Shown here one piece after another: positions 1 to 8,231 of a stretch of DNA of 64,000 bases (its first letter is position 1; every line of letters starts with the position of its first letter). Under the pieces are notes generated by a model. That model was given only the letters and a program-made list of their open reading frames with translations. It did not search any database and was not told the origin of the DNA. The DNA comes from Prolixibacteraceae bacterium (GTDB lineage: Bacteria; Bacteroidota; Bacteroidia; Bacteroidales; Prolixibacteraceae): positions 372,001 to 436,000 of the forward strand of contig JAQUIJ010000002.1 of the NCBI GenBank assembly GCA_028683385.1, read 5' to 3'. A program made the translations under genes and the position numbers.

Positions 1-332
1 CAGGAGCAAAGCTGACCGTTGTGGTTTGTCCTTCATTCCGGGGCCGTATCCCGATCATCAAAAAGCGTGTTCATACCATTGTCACTCCGGGAGAGTCGAT
101 CCATGTGCTGGTTACTGAACGCGGAATATGCGTGAATCCGGCATTTCCTGAACTGGAAGCGAATCTCAAAAAGGCAGGATTGAACATTAAAGACATTCAC
201 GACCTCGAAATTGAGGTTGACAAAATAACCGGCATTCCGGCACCGCTCGAATATACTGACAAGATTGTTGGAATCGTGGAGTACCGCGATGGAACCATTA
301 TCGATGTGGTTCATCAGTTGAAGGAAAAGTAG
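1..332 (+). CDS. citF: Citrate lyase alpha subunit, 3' end only
   Basis: This is the C-terminal ~110 codons of the alpha chain of citrate lyase, which transfers the acyl-carrier thioester to citrate in the cytoplasm during cleavage to acetate and oxaloacetate. The reading frame is open from base 3, so the gene starts before the window; the GTG at 21 is only an internal valine. The segment carries the family's C-terminal landmarks: a PSFRGRIPI block, TPGE, VLVTERGI, an ITG-x-PAPLEYTD block and the closing VVEYRDGTIIDVV. The next genes (citX-citG fusion and citC) make the prosthetic group and activate the enzyme, which supports the assignment. The usual acyl carrier (citD) and beta (citE) genes would lie upstream, outside the window. 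The call is secure; full length cannot be judged. Confidence 0.93.
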   Translation, partial: GAKLTVVVCPSFRGRIPIIKKRVHTIVTPGESIHVLVTERGICVNPAFPELEANLKKAGLNIKDIHDLEIEVDKITGIPAPLEYTDKIVGIVEYRDGTIIDVVHQLKEK

Positions 333-333
333 G

Positions 334-370
334 GAAGACCGAAGTCCGGAGTCGGGAGACCGAAGTCTGA
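334..370 (+). repeat. Short direct repeat in citF-citX gap
   Basis: Directly after the citF stop codon the 11-base unit AGACCGAAGTC occurs twice, separated by a related GGAGTCGGG stretch. It looks like low-complexity intergenic repeat sequence and has no evident coding role. Confidence 0.45.
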
Positions 371-529
371 AAAGGAACTCCAGAGGAGCGAAATGTTGGT
401 AGAAAGAGATTGTTAAACAAAGCTTGCCGTCCGCGAGATAACAATGAAAATGGCGTTGTTCTCATTTCGGACGGAACAGATTGGCTGTTGAAATAAAATA
501 AAAAATATCGAACCACTCGAATCCATATT

Positions 530-554
530 AAAAGCCCGTGATCAGCGGGCTTTT
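530..554 (+). terminator. Terminator-like hairpin inside the citX 5' region
   Basis: A 9-bp perfect stem (AAAAGCCCG / CGGGCTTTT) with a 7-base loop, A-run before and T-run after, has the shape of a bidirectional intrinsic terminator. However, the same bases are in frame with citX and encode residues that match the conserved CitX N-terminus. It could attenuate transcription between citF and citX or simply be coding sequence that folds. Confidence 0.45.
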
Positions 555-581
555 CTGAAAGCACAAATTGCTCAGAAAGGC

Positions 582-1865
582 TTGCCCAGCTTAAGTTTAA
601 GCCTGAATGTTCCCGGTTTTCCCAAAAGCAATCCAACTGTGGATTCTTTCTTTCGATCTTGTTTGCACGATTTGAAAAATACTTTTGTAGCTCACCGGAT
701 TGATATTCATGAAAAAGAAGCTATTCAAATATGCGACGCCGCCGGAGATTTTTACCTGGTTCCTTTTTCAATCGCCGATTTCGGCCTGAAAGAGATCAAA
801 CAAATCTGCGAAGATTTTGAAGAGAACCATCCTTTGGGAAGATTCGTTGATGTGGATTTGAATGATCCACAGGGGAATACGGTTTCGTCAGGAAAGGCGA
901 AATTGTGCTTTTTTTGTTGTGAAAAACCAGCCATCGAATGTCGGCGCGAAAATGTACACCATGTTGAAGAACTCCGGTTGTTCATGTTTTCGGAAATGGC
1001 TGTGTTTCTTGGAGTCCAGCGAAAAGAACAGATTATTAAGAAACTCGCTTCGTTGGCGCAGCAGGCCATTCTTGCTGAGATTTCGCTCACTCCAAAGCCC
1101 GGATTGGTCGATCGGCATAGCTCCGGAAGCCATTCGGACATGAATTATCAGATGTTTGTTGATTCCACTGAAGCTATTTCTTTCGGATTTGATGAGTTGG
1201 TGCACGAAGGTTTTGCTTTTCAGGATCACGATTTAACAAAGGCCTTGCCACGACTTCGCAACATCGGTTTGCAAATGGAATCGGCGATGTTTAAGGCCAC
1301 CGGAAATGTCAACACACAAAAAGGGATCATCTTTTTAATGGGACTATCTCTGTTCGCCTGCGGAAAGTTATTCAGCCAAAGCGATCGGTTTCAGGTGGAA
1401 GAATTCAGAAATATCATTAGAGGAGTTTGTAAAGATATGGTCAGGAACGAAATGGGTAATCCTTCAGGAAAAAGCCATGGGGAAAAAATATTCCTGAAAT
1501 ATGGATTCAGTGGAGCACGGGGAGAGGCTGAAAGCGGATTGGCAACGGTTTTTGATTTTGGTTTGCCTGAAATCATTCACCGAAAAGAGCTTGACGATGA
1601 ATCGATGATTAAATGTTTGCTGGCAATTGCGGCAAATAACAACGATACGAATATTCTTTTCCGGAGTAATCCCGAAGTTTTGAATAGGTTTAAAACCCTT
1701 TGCCGAATTGCTTTGGATGATTTCAGCCCGGCAAATTATGATGTTCTGACTGATGTTTGCAAACAGGAAAATATTTCGCCCGGAGGCTCGGCTGATTTAC
1801 TGGCAGTGACTACTTTTGTCTGGTCTGTTATTCAGGCCGACAAGCAAAAGCATTTTACCTTTTAG
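582..1865 (+). CDS. citXG: CitX-CitG fusion: citrate lyase prosthetic-group synthesis and transfer
   Basis: A fusion of two enzymes that make and attach the citrate lyase cofactor. The N-terminal ~160 residues are CitX (apo-citrate lyase phosphoribosyl-dephospho-CoA transferase), shown by LSLNVPG, HPLGRFVDVD and CFFCCEKPA. The remainder is CitG (triphosphoribosyl-dephospho-CoA synthase), shown by LTPKPGLVDR, ATGNVNTQKG and SHGEKIFLKYGFSGARGEA. The first usable start is TTG at 582, but this begins inside the CitX fold. In frame upstream (492-581) the codons read NIEPLESILKARDQR..., matching the family's N-terminal RD-x-R block. No ATG, GTG or TTG lies there, and an in-frame TGA sits at 489-491 after an ATG at 444. 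The true start is therefore either non-canonical (for example ATA 498 or ATC 507) or the gene carries a nonsense change. citC follows after 9 bases. Confidence 0.88.
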   Translation: MPSLSLSLNVPGFPKSNPTVDSFFRSCLHDLKNTFVAHRIDIHEKEAIQICDAAGDFYLVPFSIADFGLKEIKQICEDFEENHPLGRFVDVDLNDPQGNTVSSGKAKLCFFCCEKPAIECRRENVHHVEELRLFMFSEMAVFLGVQRKEQIIKKLASLAQQAILAEISLTPKPGLVDRHSSGSHSDMNYQMFVDSTEAISFGFDELVHEGFAFQDHDLTKALPRLRNIGLQMESAMFKATGNVNTQKGIIFLMGLSLFACGKLFSQSDRFQVEEFRNIIRGVCKDMVRNEMGNPSGKSHGEKIFLKYGFSGARGEAESGLATVFDFGLPEIIHRKELDDESMIKCLLAIAANNNDTNILFRSNPEVLNRFKTLCRIALDDFSPANYDVLTDVCKQENISPGGSADLLAVTTFVWSVIQADKQKHFTF

Positions 1866-1874
1866 ACAGAATAA

Positions 1875-2960
1875 ATGACATTTGAAGATACCGATTTTCG
1901 TCAGGAGACACTTGATCTGGATAATCCTTTTGATCTTAAGCTGGTTAAGGATTTTCTTGCCGGACTAGGATTTGAGTTTGATCCGACGGAGGTGGAATGC
2001 ACCATGATTGTATATAACCTGAAAGGCGATTTGGTGGGAACCGGCTCACACATGGGGCGAATTTTGAAATATGTTGCTGTCGCCCCAACGTTTCGCGACA
2101 CCACTGCTTTTGCTCTGATTGTTAGTTACATGACAGAAAAGCTTCTGAAAATTTACAAGCATACTTTTGTCTTTACACGCCCCGAGAATTCAGTTCGGTT
2201 TCGTGGATTGGGCTACACCGAAATTGCATCGGCTGAACCTCTTTTTTCGGTACTTGAGTTCGGATTCGAATCCATCTCAACTTATCAGGATTACCTGAAA
2301 ACCTTGAAAATACGGACCGAAACCACAGATGTGGCTGCGATGGTGGTCAATTGCAACCCATTTACCAACGGGCATAAATTTCTGATCGAAAAAGCGGCTT
2401 CGGAGAATGAAGTCGTCTATCTGTTTGTGGTAGAAGAGGATCGTTCAGCTTTTCCATTTAAAGTACGTTGGGAGTTGATCCGCAAAGGGATTGAACATCT
2501 TCGGAATGTGGTGATGGTTCGCGGTGGAATGTACATTGTTTCAGGTGCAATTTTCCCATCCTATTTCCTGAAGAAAGAACCGGCTGGCGATGTAATGCAA
2601 AAACAGGCAGAATTGGATGTCAAAATTTTTTCCAGGTATGTTGTGCCAATTCTGGGAATCAAAAAGCGCTACGTTGGAACCGAAAACTACTGCAAAGTTA
2701 CCGGTGCATACAACCAGGCGATGAAATCAATACTTCCATCTTTTGGTGTAGAGGTTGTCGAAATCACTCGAAAAGCTGTTGGCTCGGGAGCCGATCACTT
2801 ACCTGATTACATTAGCGCTTCCAAAGTTCGCAAGGCCATCAAGCACGATCAGTTGCCTGAAATCATTGATTTTCTTCCTGACTCAACCCGCGATTTCCTT
2901 TTCTCTGACGAATCGTTAGAGATCCGTCAGAAAATAAAGGTAGGCACCGGAAGACATTAA
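1875..2960 (+). CDS. citC: [Citrate (pro-3S)-lyase] ligase
   Basis: CitC acetylates the sulfhydryl of the citrate lyase acyl carrier prosthetic group using ATP and acetate, switching the enzyme on. The 361-residue protein has the usual two parts: an N-terminal GNAT-like region (about residues 20-135) and a C-terminal nucleotidyltransferase fold starting with MVVNCNPFTNGHK at about 156-168, whose NGH is the (T/H)xGH nucleotide-binding signature. ISASKVRKAI near 310-320 is the matching second nucleotidyltransferase motif. Length is normal. It lies 9 bases after citXG and is the last gene of the operon; malQ converges on it with only 11 bases between the stop codons. No clear terminator is visible in that gap. 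Confidence 0.95.
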   Translation: MTFEDTDFRQETLDLDNPFDLKLVKDFLAGLGFEFDPTEVECTMIVYNLKGDLVGTGSHMGRILKYVAVAPTFRDTTAFALIVSYMTEKLLKIYKHTFVFTRPENSVRFRGLGYTEIASAEPLFSVLEFGFESISTYQDYLKTLKIRTETTDVAAMVVNCNPFTNGHKFLIEKAASENEVVYLFVVEEDRSAFPFKVRWELIRKGIEHLRNVVMVRGGMYIVSGAIFPSYFLKKEPAGDVMQKQAELDVKIFSRYVVPILGIKKRYVGTENYCKVTGAYNQAMKSILPSFGVEVVEITRKAVGSGADHLPDYISASKVRKAIKHDQLPEIIDFLPDSTRDFLFSDESLEIRQKIKVGTGRH

Positions 2961-2971
2961 TGCTCGCGAAA

Positions 2972-5692
2972 TCAATAATCCGAATTTCTTCCCGAAGCTT
3001 TAATGAGTTCTTTCAGTAAATGGTTGAATTCCTCCGCTTTTTTCAAATCTTCGATGCTTTGTTTCATGCGGAAACGCCATTTATGGCGCACGTTACTTGG
3101 GTAATTGATCTGCTCTGCCTGAGTTTTCTCCCATCTGAATTTGCTGTCCATCGCAATTAAATCCTGAATTGGGATAGTTACCCACATCGCAGGTGAATAA
3201 AGATGTTGGGTAATGATTTGCTGGCAAATCCATGGCTCAGCAAAGTAAGGAGCCAGCCCGGCATTTCCCAGTTCAAGGTTATGAAACTGCTGCGTCTTTT
3301 CACGATCTTCTTCCCACCATCCGCGAATGGTCGACATATCGTGGGTTGAGGTGGTGCATACCGACAAATACGGCGCATCGGCCGGATGGGCAAATTTTAT
3401 TTTTGGGTTTTTGGGCATGCGCTGAATTTCCAGACTCAAAATACCCAATTCCGACATGGCTTTCGGCACGCAATCCGGAATCATTCCCAAATCTTCGCCG
3501 CAAACCAGCATGTTGCCCACCGCAACAATTACAGGTAGTTTCTCCATTCCTTTTCGATACCAGAAATTCTCGTGCCGTTTGTAAAAGTAATCGACGTATA
3601 GATTATTCAACTGCTCTTTTGTCCAGTCGTCCAATTCGGCATACGAACTGGTTTTTTGCATCGAAATACGCGGATGCCATTGATCCTCACCGGTGGATAC
3701 AAACAAAACATTGGCTACCAAATCAAACAATCCATCCCTGATTTTGCGGCTTTGGTCGTCCAAATCCTCTTCTTCAATGTTCTTCAGGAAATGCTGATTG
3801 ATTTTTTGCTGAGTATTAAATTCATCTTTCAGTTTATAATGTCCGTGTCCCAAATCGTCCAAAAATTCGTGAATAACCGTTTCTGTCGATTCTCCAAATA
3901 AGGGTTTCAGAAGGTGGTGCCGAATGTAGGGTTTCGAAAATCGCTCGTGATTAAAATATAAACCATAATGTCCAACTTCCTTTGTCGACAGGGGCAATGC
4001 CGGGTTAAAATGTCCCAACAAAGCTTCAACGGCATTGGTCGGTACTTCCCAAATTCGGAAGAAACCCAGAATATGATCAATCCGGTAGGTATCGAAATAG
4101 TCGGTCATTTTTTGCATTCGCTTGATCCACCATTGGTAACCGTCCTTCGCCATTTCTTCCCAGTTGTAAGTTGGGAAACCCCAGTTTTGACCCTTCACCG
4201 CGAAATCATCAGGAGGAGCGCCGGCTTGCGCACTGAGGTTAAATAAATGGGGTTCTGTCCAGGCTTCCACGCTGTTTGGACTGATTCCGATCGGAATGTC
4301 GCCTTTCAGGATAATTCCATTTTTTCGGGCATAGTTCGCTGCTTCCTTAAGCTGTTTATCCAGATGATACTGAATGAAATAATGAACGGCGATGTCTTCC
4401 CATGCGTAGGATTTGGGCGCACAAAGTTTTTCGATTTTTGCCGGATTGTAAATGCTGTATTCGCCCCAGTTGCGGAAATCGGGCGATTTGTATTTGTCGC
4501 GCAGGTAAACAAACGCGGCATACGGTACCAACCATTCTTTATTGGCTTTGAAGAACTGTTTAAAGTCATTCGATTGGAACAATTTTGCTCCATCCTGATC
4601 GAAAATAAGCTTGTAATAGCGCGATTTATGGCGCAGTACTTCAGGATAATCGACTTCAGAATTCTTATTGAGCAATTTTTGCTGCTCGGCAAACTCGGCC
4701 ATTAGCTTTTCATCGTTCAGCGGACCAATATTGTCCAGATTCAGGTAAATGGGGTGAAGAGCCATCACCGAAATCGACTTGTACGGATAAGAATCGAGCC
4801 AGTTGTGCGACGCAATGGTTTCGTTTACCGGAAGAATCTGCACCATCTTTAGGCCGGTTTGTTTAGCCCAGTCAATAAAATCGAACAGGTCATTAAATTC
4901 ACCTACCCCAAAACTGTTTTCACTCCGGAGTGAAAATACAGGGACACTTACACCAGCACCTTTCCACAATCCCAACGGAAAGCGGAAGTGAGAATCAGTT
5001 TTGACGTAAATAAATGAGGAGTTGGTCATTGAAATTTCGGGCAGTTGTCGGTCGTGCCCATCTTCCAGGGTAACTGCTTCCTTTTTTATCATATCCCAAA
5101 TTCCGTATTTGTATTGAAGCGGAAATTTCAATTCAGCAGCATTCAATTGTCCGGTCCAAAGCGGAAAATCGTCGCCACATTCCAGAATAAATGCTTTTTT
5201 TCGATCCCAATTTCCCAACTGATCCTGATTTCCTAAAATGCAAACTTTGTACCCGGAAGTGATTCGGGGAACTTCAATTTTAAACTGAAGAACTTGATTG
5301 GCCTGAATCTCCGAAACCGATTCCCGGTTGATTCCCGGGTTCATGATTACCTTTGAAAATGATGAAGTAAACAAAGCTTTTTCTTCGGCTGGCGGATTGC
5401 GCCACAAATCGTCGATAATCAATTCTTTAATTGCTTCATTTTTAATGTCAATGAAATGGTTGCTGCCCCATTCCCAGACTTCGTAACCCGAATCAGCTTT
5501 CATCAGGTATTTATATTCGATTCGACCCGATTTTTGATTTGTTTTTACTGAAATTTTCCAAAATCCATTTCCTTGATAAATCATTTTTTGAGCTTGGCTC
5601 ACATCCCACTGCCCGAATAACCTGGATGAACCGGAAATGTATATTTCTTGTCCGGGGATGGTTTGATAATGAATGGTTAATGTAATTTTCAT
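2972..5692 (-). CDS. malQ: 4-alpha-glucanotransferase with two N-terminal starch-binding domains
   Basis: This enzyme (amylomaltase, GH77) moves maltooligosaccharide units between glucan chains during glycogen/maltodextrin use, probably in the cytoplasm because no signal peptide is seen. At 906 residues it is much longer than E. coli-type MalQ. The extra N-terminus is two tandem CBM20-like domains (about 1-95, starting ITIHYQT-like and GSSRLFGQW; and about 130-235, with CILGNQDQLGNWD). The GH77 catalytic part follows, with the nucleophile motif YRIDHILGFFR, the acid motif CGEDLGMIPDCV and TSTHDMSTIRGWW. This CBM20-CBM20-GH77 layout is known in Bacteroidota and plants. Its ATG is preceded by a 269-base gap and it appears to be a single-gene unit. 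Confidence 0.95.
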   Translation of the reverse strand: MKITLTIHYQTIPGQEIYISGSSRLFGQWDVSQAQKMIYQGNGFWKISVKTNQKSGRIEYKYLMKADSGYEVWEWGSNHFIDIKNEAIKELIIDDLWRNPPAEEKALFTSSFSKVIMNPGINRESVSEIQANQVLQFKIEVPRITSGYKVCILGNQDQLGNWDRKKAFILECGDDFPLWTGQLNAAELKFPLQYKYGIWDMIKKEAVTLEDGHDRQLPEISMTNSSFIYVKTDSHFRFPLGLWKGAGVSVPVFSLRSENSFGVGEFNDLFDFIDWAKQTGLKMVQILPVNETIASHNWLDSYPYKSISVMALHPIYLNLDNIGPLNDEKLMAEFAEQQKLLNKNSEVDYPEVLRHKSRYYKLIFDQDGAKLFQSNDFKQFFKANKEWLVPYAAFVYLRDKYKSPDFRNWGEYSIYNPAKIEKLCAPKSYAWEDIAVHYFIQYHLDKQLKEAANYARKNGIILKGDIPIGISPNSVEAWTEPHLFNLSAQAGAPPDDFAVKGQNWGFPTYNWEEMAKDGYQWWIKRMQKMTDYFDTYRIDHILGFFRIWEVPTNAVEALLGHFNPALPLSTKEVGHYGLYFNHERFSKPYIRHHLLKPLFGESTETVIHEFLDDLGHGHYKLKDEFNTQQKINQHFLKNIEEEDLDDQSRKIRDGLFDLVANVLFVSTGEDQWHPRISMQKTSSYAELDDWTKEQLNNLYVDYFYKRHENFWYRKGMEKLPVIVAVGNMLVCGEDLGMIPDCVPKAMSELGILSLEIQRMPKNPKIKFAHPADAPYLSVCTTSTHDMSTIRGWWEEDREKTQQFHNLELGNAGLAPYFAEPWICQQIITQHLYSPAMWVTIPIQDLIAMDSKFRWEKTQAEQINYPSNVRHKWRFRMKQSIEDLKKAEEFNHLLKELIKASGRNSDY

Positions 5693-5763
5693 AATCGCAG
5701 TATTTGTTTGGATTCAACGCACTTCATCGATGAAAGTGTTTTACAGTGAAAAGGTACAAAAAA

Positions 5764-5913
5764 ATGGCTCAGCGATTTCATTTAAATCCTGATTTATTCG
5801 CCTGGATTCAGAAAATAGACTGGATGCTGAAAGTAGGATCCGAACGTCATTTGAATCGCGAAATTATCCGGATCGATAAAATCAGGACAGATCAGCACGA
5901 TCCTAACGCTTAA
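5764..5913 (+). CDS. Possible 49-residue hypothetical protein
   Basis: A short frame from ATG 5764 to TAA 5911-5913 encodes a 49-residue basic polypeptide beginning MAQRFHLNPDLFAWIQK. It lies between malQ (divergent) and the GH92 gene. Codon choice looks like that of the neighbours, and it contains a tryptophan-rich amphipathic stretch (FAWIQKIDWMLK). I do not recognise a family, and no ribosome-binding site or clear promoter is visible in front. It may be a genuine small protein, a decayed gene end, or chance. Confidence 0.3.
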   Translation: MAQRFHLNPDLFAWIQKIDWMLKVGSERHLNREIIRIDKIRTDQHDPNA

Positions 5914-5929
5914 TTTTTTTCTTTTTGAC

Positions 5930-5937
5930 TACATTTG
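5930..5937 (+). promoter_or_regulatory. Candidate -7 element (TACATTTG) for the GH92 gene
   Basis: TACATTTG matches the Bacteroidota -7 consensus TAnnTTTG and stands 24 bases before the ATG of the mannosidase gene, within a T-rich stretch. No convincing -33 TTTG at the ideal spacing was found. Confidence 0.4.
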
Positions 5938-5961
5938 TCGAACTGATTTTAAAACCAACCA

Positions 5962-8169
5962 ATGACAAAATTTATTTCAATTATTGCAGTAGCCGTACTT
6001 TTTTTGTCGGCCTGTACCACTCAAACTCAAAAAGCTGTTCAGGAAGATCGCCTGACCGATTTCGTCGATCCTTTAATCGGAACTGGTTCCCACGGACATA
6101 CCTATCCGGGTGCTGCCTATCCGTTCGGACAAATTCAGTTGAGTCCCGATAATGGAACACAAGGCTGGGACTGGTGTTCCGGCTATCATTATTCCGATAG
6201 CATTGTGGCTGGCTTCAGTCATTTGCACCTGAGCGGAACCGGAATCGGCGATTTGGCCGACATTTCTTTTCTGCCGGTTACTTCTGAAGTTACTTTTCAG
6301 AAAAATGAAAAAAATGCTGATTTTGTTACCCGTTATGCCGGTAAGTACAGTCACAGTCAGGAAACTGCCAAGCCGGGTTATTATGCTGTAACCTTGAAAA
6401 ACAATGGTGTAAAAGCTGAATTTACAGTGACCGAACGTGCCGGATTACACCGTTATTCTTTTCCTGAAGGTGGCGTAAATAACCTGATCATTAACCTTGG
6501 ATTTGCCATCAACTGGGACAAGCCTTACCAGACTTCGCTTAAAGTTGTTGACGACAAGTTGGTAACCGGTGTTCGCCTGTCGAATGGCTGGGCCAAAGAT
6601 CAGCATGTTTATTTTGCGGTTCGTTTTTCGTCGCCAATTACCAAATCGGTTATCGAAAGTGTTGGTGGCGAAGCTGGTGCTGTAGGCGTTTTCAGTTTTG
6701 GCGAAAAACAAGTATTAGCTAAAGTGGGCATTTCTTCGGTTAGCGTCGAAAATGCTATTGCCAATCTGGATGGTTCTTTGGCCGGATGGGATTTTGAAGC
6801 TACTGCCAAAGCCGCTTCTGACGCCTGGGAAAAAGAACTGGCGAAAATCAAGATTCAGTCGAACGACAAAGATCAGAAAACCATTTTCTATACTTCGCTT
6901 TACCACACCTTGGTTGCTCCTGCTTTGTTTTCCGATTCAAACGGCGAATTTAAGGGCATCAATGGCGATACACAAAAAGCTGATGGTTATAACCGCTACA
7001 CCGTGTTCTCGTTGTGGGACACATACCGGGCGCTACATCCGCTGTTTACGTTGACTCAACAGTCTCGTGTGAACGACATGGTGAAAACGATGCTAGATCA
7101 TTACAAACAGACTGGTGTTTTACCTGTTTGGGAACTCGAAGGCAACGAAACCTGGTGTATGGTGGCCAATCATTCCATTTCTGTTATTGCAGAGGCTATC
7201 CTGAAAGGAATTGGTGATTTCGATGTGCAATTGGCTTATGAAGCAATGAAAGCGACTTCGATGGCCGATCGCGATGGAATGGGTTATCACGATAAACTGG
7301 GATATATTCCTGCTGATAAAATTCAGCAATCGGTGGCCAAAGCAGAGGAAGTGTGCGTTGACGACTGGGCTGTTGCTGCTGTTGCTCAGAAATTGGGAAA
7401 AACCGAAGACGCTGCTTATTTTGCCAAGCGTGCACTGAATTACAAAAACTACTTCGATAAAGAAACCGGTTTTATGCGTGGAAAACTCAGCAACGGACAG
7501 TGGACAACTCCATTTGATCCGGCTTTTTCGAAACACGAAGGAAGCGATTATACCGAAGGAAATGCATGGCAATATCTGTGGCTGGCTCCGCAGGATGTAA
7601 ACGGATTGATCGAGTTGCTTGGTGGCAAAGACGCATTTGCCAATAAACTTGACCAGCTTTTCGAGGTTGCTGAAGGTGTAAAAGGCGCAGAAGCTTCTCC
7701 TGATATTTCGGGATTGATTGGAAGTTATGCGCATGGTAACGAACCTGGTCATCACACCACTTTTCTGTTCAATTATGCCGGACGTGCATGGCGAACTCAG
7801 GAGCTGAACCGCCAGATTCAGGAAACGATGTACACCACCAAGCCTGACGGTTTATGCGGAAACGAAGATTGCGGACAAATGTCGGCCTGGTATGTTTTCA
7901 GTGCAATGGGTTTCTATCCGGTAAATCCTTCGGAATTGCAATACCAGTTTGGTTCGCCAATCGTCCAGGAAGCCAAAGTGGAAGTTGCTCCGGGTAAGTT
8001 TTTTACGATGAAAGCTCCATTGGCTTCGAAAGAAAACAAATACATTCAGGCAGTGACCTTAAACGCACAGGCATTGGATCGTACATTCATTACCCATCAG
8101 GAAATAATGGATGGCGGTACACTCGAATTCACTATGGGCGCTCAGCCGAATAAGGAGTTGTTCAAGTAA
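5962..8169 (+). CDS. GH92 alpha-1,2-mannosidase lipoprotein
   Basis: A glycoside hydrolase family 92 exo-alpha-mannosidase, an inverting, calcium-dependent enzyme acting on mannose-rich glycans such as N-glycans. The N-terminus (MTKFISIIAVAVLFLSAC) is a lipoprotein signal with the acylated cysteine at residue 18, so the protein is anchored in a membrane and probably faces the periplasm or surface. Family landmarks are FVDPLIGTGSHGHTYPGA near 33-50, the acid region LEGNETWCM, and GNEDCGQMSAWYVFSAMGFYP near 640 with the general-base aspartate. The 735-residue length is usual. It has its own candidate promoter and a strong terminator follows, so it is a single-gene unit. The genes nearby are other carbohydrate enzymes, but no SusC/SusD pair is in the window. 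Confidence 0.95.
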   Translation: MTKFISIIAVAVLFLSACTTQTQKAVQEDRLTDFVDPLIGTGSHGHTYPGAAYPFGQIQLSPDNGTQGWDWCSGYHYSDSIVAGFSHLHLSGTGIGDLADISFLPVTSEVTFQKNEKNADFVTRYAGKYSHSQETAKPGYYAVTLKNNGVKAEFTVTERAGLHRYSFPEGGVNNLIINLGFAINWDKPYQTSLKVVDDKLVTGVRLSNGWAKDQHVYFAVRFSSPITKSVIESVGGEAGAVGVFSFGEKQVLAKVGISSVSVENAIANLDGSLAGWDFEATAKAASDAWEKELAKIKIQSNDKDQKTIFYTSLYHTLVAPALFSDSNGEFKGINGDTQKADGYNRYTVFSLWDTYRALHPLFTLTQQSRVNDMVKTMLDHYKQTGVLPVWELEGNETWCMVANHSISVIAEAILKGIGDFDVQLAYEAMKATSMADRDGMGYHDKLGYIPADKIQQSVAKAEEVCVDDWAVAAVAQKLGKTEDAAYFAKRALNYKNYFDKETGFMRGKLSNGQWTTPFDPAFSKHEGSDYTEGNAWQYLWLAPQDVNGLIELLGGKDAFANKLDQLFEVAEGVKGAEASPDISGLIGSYAHGNEPGHHTTFLFNYAGRAWRTQELNRQIQETMYTTKPDGLCGNEDCGQMSAWYVFSAMGFYPVNPSELQYQFGSPIVQEAKVEVAPGKFFTMKAPLASKENKYIQAVTLNAQALDRTFITHQEIMDGGTLEFTMGAQPNKELFK

Positions 8170-8191
8170 ACATTCTCAGTGATCCAGAGTT

Positions 8192-8231
8192 AGTCAGGGC
8201 TTCACTTTAAGTGAAACCCTGACTATTTTTT
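8192..8231 (+). terminator. Intrinsic terminator after the GH92 gene
   Basis: A long stem (AGTCAGGGCTTCACTT against AAGTGAAACCCTGACT, one mismatch, essentially no loop) is followed by ATTTTTTT. It ends the plus-strand mannosidase transcript, and the facing GH16 gene ends just beyond it. Confidence 0.75.

Noticed and set aside
3232-3741. 169-codon plus-strand frame opposite malQ
   Set aside because: Antisense to the GH77 domain; not protein-like.
7120-7755. 211-codon minus-strand frame within the GH92 gene
   Set aside because: Antisense to a clearly coding GH92 region; composition fits a mirror frame.
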